Source of the DNA: JBBRSL01 sp038245435
GTDB taxonomy: Bacteria > Patescibacteriota > Saccharimonadia > Saccharimonadales > CAIOMD01
Direction: 5' to 3'
DNA: 11,231 bases
NCBI GenBank assembly: GCA_038245435.1
Contig: JBBRSL010000031.1
Location: 1-11,231, forward strand
Below the pieces are notes generated by a model, which was not told where the DNA came from, made no database searches, and was given only the letters and a program-made list of their open reading frames with translations. Positions 6,413-11,231 of the stretch are shown here, piece after piece. The translations under genes and the position numbers were made by a program. Position 1 is the first letter of the stretch, and every line of letters starts with the position of its first letter.

Positions 6413-7264
6413 ATGAAGATTGTTAACGAACAAGAAACCGCTCAGCGGGTGGATGTCCTGCTTGCGCGGGCTAACCCCAGCTATTCTCGTGCCGCGCTGG
6501 CGAAGCTTTTTGATATGGATAAAATCATAAAAGGCGACAAAATACTTAAAGCGGGTGATAAAATTCAGCCTGGTTTTGAATTTGAAGCTGATATTTCGCC
6601 AATTAATGCACAGGCCGAAGAAATTGATATGCCCATTATCTATGAAGACGAAAATGTGATTGTGGTTGATAAGCCGACAGGTGTAATTAGTCACGCACGT
6701 GGTAAATATTGGGATGAAGCATCGGTTGCGTCATTTGTGCGCGCTAAAGTTGCTGATTTAACGGGTGAACGTGCCGGTATAGTGCATCGACTTGACCGCG
6801 CAACGAGTGGCGTGATGATATGCGGTAAAAATCCAGAAACTATGAGTTTTTTACAAAAGCAATTCAGCCAGCGCAAAGTAAAAAAACAGTACGTAGCTGT
6901 TGTAGGTGGAATCGTTAACCCGACAGAAGCAACTATTGATGTGCCGCTAGCTCGTAACCCAAAAGATCCTAAGTCGTTTCGGCCTGATGCGCTTGGTCGC
7001 TCAGCAGTAACGCAGTATACCGTTATGCAGCAGGGTAAAAAAACTGCACTCATTAACTTGGCACCCTATACAGGCCGAACGCACCAGATTCGGGTGCATA
7101 TGCAATATATTAAGCACCCAATTATTGGTGACGTACTGTACGGTGGCAAAAAAGCCGATCGTCTTTTCCTCCATGCAATTAGCCTCGAAATAACTTTGCC
7201 CGGCGGTAAGCGTACGGTATTTGAAAGTAAACTTCCGGCCGATTTCATGGAGCAAGTTACATGA
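6413..7264 (+). CDS. RluA-family pseudouridine synthase (RluD-like)
   Basis: This enzyme isomerises specific uridines in rRNA (or tRNA) to pseudouridine. An N-terminal S4-like RNA-binding domain (about residues 10-60, RVDVLLARANPSYSRAALAK ... KAGDKI) precedes the catalytic domain. That domain shows the signature GIVHRLDRATSGVM, with the catalytic aspartate at residue 128. It also has VDKPTGVISH, KQYVAVVGG and the late motif APYTGRTHQIRVHMQYI. At 283 aa it is a normal size for the family. The S4 plus catalytic layout fits RluD/RluC-type enzymes, but the exact target cannot be read from sequence. GGGG at 6404-6407 is a plausible ribosome-binding site. Its TGA overlaps the next gene's ATG by four bases (ATGA), indicating coupling. 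Confidence 0.93.
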   Translation: MKIVNEQETAQRVDVLLARANPSYSRAALAKLFDMDKIIKGDKILKAGDKIQPGFEFEADISPINAQAEEIDMPIIYEDENVIVVDKPTGVISHARGKYWDEASVASFVRAKVADLTGERAGIVHRLDRATSGVMICGKNPETMSFLQKQFSQRKVKKQYVAVVGGIVNPTEATIDVPLARNPKDPKSFRPDALGRSAVTQYTVMQQGKKTALINLAPYTGRTHQIRVHMQYIKHPIIGDVLYGGKKADRLFLHAISLEITLPGGKRTVFESKLPADFMEQVT

Positions 7265-8103
7265 GCATTGTCTTGCACCCAGCCGAGCAAAAACGGTTTG
7301 ATGATTACGCAAAAAATCCAAGCCATGCAATTTTATTAGTTGCCCCAACAGGCTCCGGCAAAGAGGCGGTTTTGCGTGAACTGACTACTAATATTTTAGG
7401 CCCTCATCCCAGCGGTCGGCTATTCGAAGTAGTACCAGAGCCAGATAAAACGCATATTGGTATCGAAAGTATCCGCAGCATCAAAACTTCTATCAAGCTT
7501 GCATCAAGCGAGCAGCGTGTTGTGCTTATACCAAACGCACATGCTATGACAACTGAAGCGCAAAATAGTTTACTCAAAATACTTGAAGAACCACCAAAGA
7601 ATGTTACTTTTCTGATGAGTAGCTCAGGCAAAGAACAACTCCTTGCTACCGTTGTCTCGCGTACTCAGGTCTGGCAGCTGCGGCTACCAACCACCGAGCA
7701 GCTTAAAGAATATTTTAGCGATGCAGATGCGACCAAATTACAGCGTGCGTTAGCAATATCAGATAGACGTGTCGGCCTCATGCTGGCATTGCTAGATGAA
7801 GCCGATGCCGAGCACCCATTGCTCATTGCCATAATGCGCGCCAAAGAATTATTGCAAGAATCTAAGTTCGAGCGGCTGTGCCAAGTAGAGCTTTTGTCAA
7901 AAGAAACTGGTGCTAGCAAAGAGCTTTTAAATGGTCTTGAGCTTACCGCCAAAGCTGGGCTTAATGCCGCAGCCGTGCATAATAATCAACCAGCAATAAA
8001 CGAGTGGCGCCGCAAACTACAGGCTATTGCCGTTGCTAAAAAACAGCAAGCTGCCAGTGTGCAAACAAAGCTTTTACTCAGTAATCTGTTTGTGCGACTC
8101 TAA
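7261..8103 (+). CDS. holB: DNA polymerase III delta' subunit-like (clamp loader) protein
   Basis: This is an AAA+ clamp-loader-type protein; delta' works with delta and gamma/tau to load the sliding clamp on DNA. It has a Walker-A-like APTGSGKE (residues 28-35), then VVLIPNAHAMTTEAQNSLLK and ILEEPPKNVTFLMSS, the very characteristic delta'/gamma block. VVSRTQVW follows, with R134 as the SRx arginine-finger position. The Walker B acidic pair is replaced (IPNAHA, 90-95). That suits delta', which does not hydrolyse ATP, rather than gamma/tau. The zinc-binding cysteine module of gamma and E. coli delta' is missing. At 280 aa it is slightly short. GGAG at 7249-7252 is the likely ribosome-binding site. 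It is the last gene of the trpS operon. Confidence 0.87.
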   Translation: MSIVLHPAEQKRFDDYAKNPSHAILLVAPTGSGKEAVLRELTTNILGPHPSGRLFEVVPEPDKTHIGIESIRSIKTSIKLASSEQRVVLIPNAHAMTTEAQNSLLKILEEPPKNVTFLMSSSGKEQLLATVVSRTQVWQLRLPTTEQLKEYFSDADATKLQRALAISDRRVGLMLALLDEADAEHPLLIAIMRAKELLQESKFERLCQVELLSKETGASKELLNGLELTAKAGLNAAAVHNNQPAINEWRRKLQAIAVAKKQQAASVQTKLLLSNLFVRL

Positions 8104-8113
8104 AGCCCCCGAA

Positions 8114-8122
8114 TGGTATAAT
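8114..8122 (+). promoter_or_regulatory. Extended -10 promoter of the TPR gene, predicted leaderless
   Basis: TGGTATAAT is a perfect -10 (8117-8122) preceded by the TG of an extended -10. The expected transcription start is 8129-8130, and the ATG begins at 8130. There is no -35 match at standard spacing and no Shine-Dalgarno sequence, so the mRNA is probably leaderless. Confidence 0.75.
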
Positions 8123-8129
8123 AGTTCTA

Positions 8130-8786
8130 ATGATTGAGCTGCTTGTTCTATTAGTAATTGCCGCATTTGCCTTTAGGGCGACTTTTAAGATTGACACCGG
8201 GCCCGATGATGTGACCGATAAGCTTGGAAATAAGCTCGGCAAGCTTTGGGAAATCGCTCATCAAGGTATGCGTGAAAATAAGATGTTACGTGCCGAAAAA
8301 GCCTTGCTTACTATCCTAAAAATAGATGAAAAAAATGCCGCAGCCTACAACCGTCTTGGAATCCTTTATGCAAAGCAAAAAGAGTATAAAGATGCCATTG
8401 ATTGCTTTGAAATAGCCAGTAGCATCGAAAAGAGTGCGAGTAGCCTGCATAACCTTGGCCTTATTTATTACGAAACAGGTAATTACCCTAAGGCTGCCGT
8501 TGCGTTCGAAGAAGCCTTAATACTCGAAGATGACTTGGCGGCAAGACATATCGCTTACGCAAAAGTACAAGAAAAGCTAGGGAATAACAAAAAAATGATA
8601 GCTGAGCTTGAAATTGCCGTAGAACTAGAGCCAAATAACGAGACGCACTCACTTCTTATGCGGGCCTATGATCAAGATGGTGCAGAGGATAAAGCAGCCG
8701 AACTCCGCGAGAAACTCCGCAAAGCTGCTCATGCCAAGCAACTACAACCCAAAAAAGTGCAACGCCCCAAGCGCGTCGTAGTGTAA
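8130..8786 (+). CDS. Membrane-anchored TPR-repeat protein
   Basis: This 218-aa protein has one N-terminal hydrophobic segment (about residues 2-19, IELLVLLVIAAFAFRATF) and a string of tetratricopeptide repeats. Clear TPR units are near 70-103 (AAAYNRLGILYAKQKEYKDA, then IDCFEIASSIEK) and 104-137 (SSLHNLGLIYYETGNYPKAA). Weaker ones are near 36-69, 138-170 and 171-200. The end is strongly basic (KLRKAAHAK, then QPKKVQRPKRVVV). TPRs form helical superhelices that hold protein partners, so this is probably a scaffold at the membrane. Which side of the membrane the TPRs face is not determined: the N-terminus has one Glu before the helix and Arg/Lys after it. It has its own promoter and is separate from the trpS operon. 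No specific partner can be named. Confidence 0.85.
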   Translation: MIELLVLLVIAAFAFRATFKIDTGPDDVTDKLGNKLGKLWEIAHQGMRENKMLRAEKALLTILKIDEKNAAAYNRLGILYAKQKEYKDAIDCFEIASSIEKSASSLHNLGLIYYETGNYPKAAVAFEEALILEDDLAARHIAYAKVQEKLGNNKKMIAELEIAVELEPNNETHSLLMRAYDQDGAEDKAAELREKLRKAAHAKQLQPKKVQRPKRVVV

Positions 8787-8797
8787 TAACCATAAGC

Positions 8798-8817
8798 TTA
8801 CACACAGGTTACCCACA
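8798..8817 (+). promoter_or_regulatory. Two DnaA-box-like 9-mers in tandem
   Basis: TTACACACA (8798-8806) and TTACCCACA (8809-8817) each differ from the common DnaA box TTATNCACA at one base. They lie in the same orientation, 11 bases apart start to start, just after the TPR gene and just upstream of the tRNA-Thr promoter. No replication-origin genes are nearby, so a regulatory site or chance are both possible. Confidence 0.3.
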
Positions 8818-8824
8818 GCTACGG

Positions 8825-8853
8825 TTGAAACAGAGGCGGATATTTGCTAGTAT
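8825..8853 (+). promoter_or_regulatory. Promoter of tRNA-Thr
   Basis: TTGAAA (8825-8830), a 17-base spacer and TAGTAT (8848-8853), with TGC directly before the -10 (extended -10), predict a start near 8860. This is about 33 bases before the mature tRNA end. A second possible pair further down (TTGACT at 8859-8864) would start inside the tRNA and is less likely. No terminator follows tRNA-Thr, so the transcript may continue into the structured spacer and tRNA-Tyr. Confidence 0.6.
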
Positions 8854-8892
8854 ATCGTTTGACTCTTCAATGAGTAGTACCTTACATTTTAT

Positions 8893-8969
8893 GCCGACAT
8901 AGCTCAGTTGGCCAGAGCGGCTGTTTTGTAAACAGCGGGTCGTGGGTTCGAATCCCTCTGTCGGCTCCA
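8893..8969 (+). tRNA. tRNA-Thr (anticodon UGU)
   Basis: This is a complete tRNA that reads ACA (and probably other ACN) codons. The acceptor stem GCCGACA (8893-8899) pairs with TGTCGGC (8959-8965); the D-stem is GCTC/GAGC. The anticodon stem GCTGT/ACAGC encloses TTTGTAA with anticodon TGT. The T-loop is TTCGAAT, and its stem has one T-T mismatch. The CCA end is encoded (8967-8969) after a T discriminator. The last 15 bases (8955-8969) recur exactly at 9134-9148. Confidence 0.96.
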
Positions 8970-9148
8970 TATTTTCTTGATCCAGCTTGCTGGTTCGAGA
9001 TAATATACCAGTTGTCACCGGATACGGTTCAACGACTAGCAACTTTGTTGCTATAGTCGTGGGTCGAGCGCCAAGTTGTTACGCACAGGAACTTGTTCCG
9101 AGCATAACTACTGCGCATAAGCTTGCTTATCATCCTCTGTCGGCTCCA
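8955..9148 (+). repeat. 15-bp direct repeat of the tRNA-Thr 3' end (possible att remnant)
   Basis: CCTCTGTCGGCTCCA occurs at 8955-8969, as the 3' end of tRNA-Thr, and exactly again at 9134-9148. Duplicated tRNA 3' ends are the classic trace of site-specific integration at a tRNA gene. Only about 165 bp separate the copies, and they hold hairpins and no integrase. Either the cargo was lost or the second copy belongs to the structured RNA, giving it a tRNA-like CCA tail. Confidence 0.8.
8977..9130 (+). repeat. Hairpin group A, with CUUG-type loops
   Basis: Four palindromes share a C-TT(T)-G centre. CCAGC/GCTGG (8982-8993) and ATAAGC/GCTTAT (9117-9130) give the stable G(CUUG)C tetraloop in RNA. 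GGAAC/GTTCC (9088-9099) gives A(CUUG)U. TAGCAAC/GTTGCTA (9037-9053) closes on CTTTG. The 9037 stem extends outward with ACGAC/GTCGT (9032-9060) across a TA bulge. The 9088 stem extends with GC/GC and GTTA/TAAC (9078-9108). Between them, GTTG..ACCG/CGGT.CAAC (9011-9033) encloses GATA. Confidence 0.65.
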
Positions 9149-9156
9149 AATTCTAT

Positions 9157-9406
9157 CATTCGCTGTACAGTGAATGCGCTAGTGATTAGGTATATTTGCG
9201 AGATTACCTAATTAGTTGCCGTGTGCCGCACTAAGGTGTGGTTCAGGGAGGTGTTAATTATAGTGCGTGTCCGCCGAGACTCGGACACGCACAAAATTGA
9301 AGCTCTCAGGTTTTGCAACCCAAAGAGTCGGCTTTGCCGGATCGATTGTTTGCAAAACCTAGAGGAGCAACTATGCATAAAGTCAAATGCTTGCCGCCAG
9401 GCAAGC
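9157..9406 (+). repeat. Hairpin group B
   Basis: CATTCGCTG/CAGTGAATG (9157-9176, one G-T pair) is followed by ATTAGGTA/TACCTAAT (9185-9212) and CCGCAC/GTGTGG with a TAAG loop (9226-9241). Next is GTGCGTGTCCG/CGGACACGCAC, a perfect 11-bp stem (9263-9292), then AGGTTTTGCAA/TTGCAAAACCT, another perfect 11-bp stem (9308-9318 with 9350-9360). The latter encloses CGGC-TTT-GCCG (9329-9339). GCTTGCC/GGCAAGC with a GCCA loop follows (9389-9406). A Shine-Dalgarno-like AGAGGAG (9360-9366) follows the largest structure. Confidence 0.65.
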
Positions 9407-11111
9407 GAAGACAAAAGCAAAGATTGCGACGAGCAGGGTTAGTGAAGCGGTCAAACACAACAGACTGTAAATCTGTCCTCTTTCGAGTTCGGAGGTTCGA
9501 ATCCTCCACCCTGCACCATTCTAGACTCAGAGCCTCCAGAAGGCTCTTTTTCATCTGTTGAGACATTGTTCTAACCTGTTCTAATTGTTCCACGAAGCGT
9601 TTTGTATTGTCACGTAGTGGTAGAAGCCACTCGTTAGGTGTTATTTGCAGTTTTCCGTCTAATAAGACAGGGTTCTGACCAATTGCTAGTAGAATTTCCT
9701 TTTTATCAACAATGTCGCCCTTTACAAACTTAGCGTTAGCGTTCATGAACTTACTAATCAGGTCTGTCATATAGTCGTACCAGTTTTCGGTACTCTCATT
9801 TTTAGTAGCTTGTTGTTTATGCAGTTCTTTTAATTCAGCCTTGAGCTTAGCTGACTTTTCAATAAACGTATCTTCGTCTACAAGTTTACGAGTAGACATG
9901 TCTAACAGGGTGTCTAGTTGGTCTTTTAAGCCCTTAATCGCTTGTTCCTGCATAGTTTCTACACTTTTACGCTCAGGAATGTCAACCTGTGCCATCTGGC
10001 TTATGGCGTCCATGCTCCAATCGTAAAGCTCTGGAATTAGCTCCCAGTTATTTAGCTCATCTACACACTCATTAAACAGCTCTGCCTCTTTTTTATAGCC
10101 AAATACTTTCTGGTTACAGGGACGTTTACCAGTACAGTGATAGTAGGTATTTATATGAGTAACACCCTTAGAGTTAGTGCGCTCTTTGCTTTGAGCAGTA
10201 ATCATACAGCCACACTCACCACAGCGTAAAAAGCCTCTGAGTACAAATTGTTTACGGGTTACGAAACGCTTGCCACCGTGACGACCTAGTAACAGTTGGA
10301 TTTTATCGTACTCGTCTTGTGTCATAAGGGCTGGAAAATCGGCAGGATATAACTTATCTTCGTCATAAGGGTCTGGTATCCAACCAGCGTAGCGGACATT
10401 ACGAAACATATAATAGAGTGACGAACGACCAATTGGACCACCGCCTCTTTTTTTACGCTGAACGGTGCGATAGCCCCACTCATTATTCATAATGTTTAAG
10501 ATTTGCTGGATACTATATTCACCAGTTAGGTACAAATCAACAGCTTGGCGTAGTAACGGAAAGCGTTCAGGGTCTTTATATACAGTCTTATTTATACGGT
10601 CATTCAAGTAGCCCTCTGGTGCGGTGCCAGTAATGCCACCAATTTTACGCTTTTGTGCGTTACCACGCTTCACGTCCTTACTCAGCTTTGCTGAGAAGTA
10701 TTGTGACTGACTCATAGTCATTTGTAGCATCATGATGCCCTCTGGCGAGTTATCAAAGCTGAAGCTGGCGAACTTAAGGTCTTTAATAGTACCTTTACGA
10801 ATACGCCATGTAATAGATGAAGCGTCTACCTCATTACGGGACAAGCGGTCAGGGTGCCAAGCAATAATGCCGTCAGCCTCGCCGTTATCTAGCATCTCTA
10901 TCATTTCCTTAAAGACTTCACGCTTATCTGGCTCGAAAGCACTCTTGCTTTCGTCTAAGGTCTTAATAATGTTTAGGTTTTTGAACTGTTCTTCACATTT
11001 ATCTATCTGTGCGTCTTTAGACAGCACCTGTTTTTCTTCATCCTCTGTAGACTTACGCACGTAAAGCACGTAGCGTAGTTTATTAGTCTTATCGTTTGGG
11101 TATTCATTCAT
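9306..11111 (-). CDS. Large serine recombinase (integrase) with antisense-tRNA tail
   Basis: This is a site-specific recombinase of the large serine family that integrates and excises mobile DNA through a covalent serine-DNA intermediate. The N-terminal resolvase domain (about residues 12-160) shows YVLYVRKSTEDEEKQ, with S21 as the expected nucleophile, and IIAWHPDRLSRN. The recombinase domain follows (about 165-290; EGYLNDRINKTVYKDPERFP). Then comes a zinc ribbon (RCGECGCMITA ... YHCTGKRPCNQK, about 305-345) and a coiled-coil stretch (about 385-445, KGLKDQLDTLLDMSTRK ...). From W532 onward the frame is the reverse complement of tRNA-Tyr (to about residue 560), then of host DNA to 601, so the native protein probably has about 530 residues plus a site-dependent tail. 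Start at 11111 follows a good promoter. Confidence 0.92.
   Translation of the reverse strand: MNEYPNDKTNKLRYVLYVRKSTEDEEKQVLSKDAQIDKCEEQFKNLNIIKTLDESKSAFEPDKREVFKEMIEMLDNGEADGIIAWHPDRLSRNEVDASSITWRIRKGTIKDLKFASFSFDNSPEGIMMLQMTMSQSQYFSAKLSKDVKRGNAQKRKIGGITGTAPEGYLNDRINKTVYKDPERFPLLRQAVDLYLTGEYSIQQILNIMNNEWGYRTVQRKKRGGGPIGRSSLYYMFRNVRYAGWIPDPYDEDKLYPADFPALMTQDEYDKIQLLLGRHGGKRFVTRKQFVLRGFLRCGECGCMITAQSKERTNSKGVTHINTYYHCTGKRPCNQKVFGYKKEAELFNECVDELNNWELIPELYDWSMDAISQMAQVDIPERKSVETMQEQAIKGLKDQLDTLLDMSTRKLVDEDTFIEKSAKLKAELKELHKQQATKNESTENWYDYMTDLISKFMNANAKFVKGDIVDKKEILLAIGQNPVLLDGKLQITPNEWLLPLRDNTKRFVEQLEQVRTMSQQMKKSLLEALSLEWCRVEDSNLRTRKRTDLQSVVFDRFTNPARRNLCFCLRLPGGKHLTLCIVAPLGFANNRSGKADSLGCKT
9433..9518 (+). 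tRNA. tRNA-Tyr (anticodon GUA), host end of an integrated element
   Basis: This is a complete class II tRNA with a long variable arm. The acceptor GCAGGGT (9433-9439) pairs with ACCCTGC (9508-9514). The anticodon stem ACAGA/TCTGT encloses CTGTAAA with anticodon GTA. The T-arm is GGAGG-TTCGAAT-CCTCC, and an A discriminator and encoded CCA (9516-9518) close the gene. A recombinase gene begins reading into it from the right on the opposite strand, so the tRNA 3' end is the likely attachment site of the element. Confidence 0.96.
9529..9551 (+). terminator. Intrinsic terminator after tRNA-Tyr, inside the recombinase frame
   Basis: AGAGCCT (9529-9535) pairs with AGGCTCT (9541-9547) around CCAGA, followed by a T-run to 9551. 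It is placed to end the tRNA-Tyr transcript on the + strand. The same bases read on the - strand encode part of KKSLLEAL near the recombinase C-terminus. If the crossover lies within the tRNA, this terminator is carried by the mobile element. Confidence 0.85.
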
Positions 11112-11127
11112 AGTTTTATTCTCTTCT

Positions 11128-11156
11128 ATTATATATTGTTAAAATTTGGATGTACA
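11128..11156 (-). promoter_or_regulatory. Promoter of the recombinase gene
   Basis: On the - strand, TGTACA (11156-11151) and TATAAT (11133-11128, perfect) are separated by 17 bases. The predicted start near 11121 leaves a leader of about 10 bases with no real Shine-Dalgarno sequence. GGATG (11148-11152) and CATCC (11164-11168) on the + strand form an inverted repeat around the -35 box, a possible repressor site. Confidence 0.65.
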
Positions 11157-11195
11157 GCTATTTCATCCCTGTTAATGCTGCATATTTGGGTCTTT

Positions 11196-11231
11196 TTAGA
11201 ACTCTATTTCTTCGTCTTCAAATGACGCACC
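11196..11231 (-). CDS. C-terminal end of an element-borne gene (partial)
   Basis: On the - strand the sequence entering at the right edge reads GASFEDEEIEF followed by TAA at 11198-11196. Only 11 codons are visible. The short acidic tail ending in Ile-Glu-Phe resembles the acidic C-terminal tips of SSB-like proteins, which end in ...DDDIPF, though the Pro is replaced. The recombinase promoter begins 40 bases after the stop. The call rests on frame position and tail composition only. Confidence 0.35.
   Translation of the reverse strand, partial: GASFEDEEIEF

Larger units (their letters stand above)
8970..9432 (+). other. Hairpin-dense noncoding spacer between tRNA-Thr and tRNA-Tyr
   Basis: This stretch of about 460 bases has no convincing protein gene. 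It is filled with consecutive inverted repeats: 8977-8998, 9011-9033, 9032-9060, 9078-9108, 9117-9130, 9157-9176, 9185-9212, 9226-9241, 9263-9292, 9308-9360 and 9389-9406. Most have perfect stems of 5-11 bp. None is followed by a T-run, so they are not ordinary terminators. Lying between two tRNAs on the same strand without an intervening terminator, the spacer is probably transcribed as part of a tRNA precursor, or contains a structured small RNA. I found no conserved motifs of RNase P RNA, tmRNA, SRP RNA or T-box leaders. Confidence 0.55.
9373..9561 (+). other. Possible 62-codon reading frame overlapping tRNA-Tyr (probably not a gene)
   Basis: ATG at 9373 has a good ribosome-binding site, AGAGGAG (9360-9366). 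It opens a very basic frame, MHKVKCLPPGKRRQKQRLRR, that runs straight through tRNA-Tyr into the recombinase gene region. Its second half is only a translation of the tRNA. The first 20 codons could be a remnant of a host gene or a short leader peptide. Without a separate stop it is more likely fortuitous. Confidence 0.15.

Noticed and set aside
8859..8888. TTGACT with TACATT as the tRNA-Thr promoter
   Set aside because: The predicted start would lie at or inside the mature 5' end of the tRNA; the upstream TTGAAA/TAGTAT pair fits better.
8809..9042. Open frame on the - strand containing EPTEGFEPTTRCLQNSRSGQ
   Set aside because: It is an antisense translation of tRNA-Thr; this kind of peptide is a common false gene call.
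8987..9211. 74-codon open frame on the + strand in the spacer
   Set aside because: It runs across several inverted repeats and the tRNA-Thr tail copy, has no ribosome-binding site and its composition does not look like a protein.
9263..9292. 11-bp perfect hairpin as a transcription terminator
   Set aside because: It is followed by AAAATT on the + strand and by TATAATT on the - strand, without a T-run on either side.
8970..9432. tmRNA, RNase P RNA or SRP RNA between the tRNAs
   Set aside because: I looked for the conserved GAGGAAAGTCC-type, GGAAGGAAGCAGCC-type and tRNA-like TTCGAATC ends. None is present apart from the two real tRNAs.
8970..9432. Integron attC array
   Set aside because: The hairpins lack consistent GTTRRRY core sites, there are no cassette genes between them and no integron integrase is nearby.
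8970..9432. Retron or diversity-generating element
   Set aside because: No reverse transcriptase gene is in the window and no template/variable repeat pair is seen.
1..11231. CRISPR array or toxin-antitoxin system
   Set aside because: No regularly spaced identical repeats and no pair of small overlapping genes with recognisable toxin or antitoxin features were found.

Overview
The window looks like chromosomal DNA of a small-genome bacterium, most likely a Candidate Phyla Radiation member such as Candidatus Saccharibacteria (TM7). This assignment is an inference. It rests on compact operons with overlapping start and stop codons, several genes that appear to be transcribed without a leader, single-copy housekeeping genes next to lineage-type hypotheticals, a DUF7144-like membrane protein, and a large serine recombinase parked in a tRNA gene. 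The standard genetic code fits all the genes seen.

Positions 1-2710 hold the end of a ribosomal protein / RNA polymerase operon on the + strand: rpsD (3' part), rpoA, rplQ, rplM and rpsI, ending at a strong intrinsic terminator. rplQ/rplM and rplM/rpsI overlap by one base (TAATG). Positions 2711-3360 carry a monocistronic small membrane protein gene with a textbook promoter, a C-rich tract upstream of it and its own terminator. Next comes an unrecognised 347-aa cytosolic protein gene (3407-4450). A compact operon follows: trpS, an N-formylglutamate-amidohydrolase-like gene, an RluA-type pseudouridine synthase and a DNA polymerase III delta'-like subunit (4471-8103). A membrane-anchored TPR protein gene (8130-8786) has its own extended -10 promoter that appears to start transcription at the start codon.

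Positions 8825-9551 form an RNA-rich region: a promoter, tRNA-Thr(UGU), about 460 bp with no convincing protein gene but many successive inverted repeats, then tRNA-Tyr(GUA) and a terminator. Several of the hairpins have CUUG-type loops. The last 15 bases of tRNA-Thr (including CCA) are repeated exactly at 9134-9148, inside this spacer. I do not recognise the spacer as a known RNA family; it is the best candidate here for something undescribed.

From tRNA-Tyr to the right edge the DNA looks like the left end of an integrated mobile element. A large serine recombinase gene on the - strand points at the tRNA, and its open frame runs antisense through tRNA-Tyr, so its last ~70 codons are tRNA and upstream host DNA. 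The extreme right edge holds the last codons of another - strand gene with an acidic C-terminal tail.
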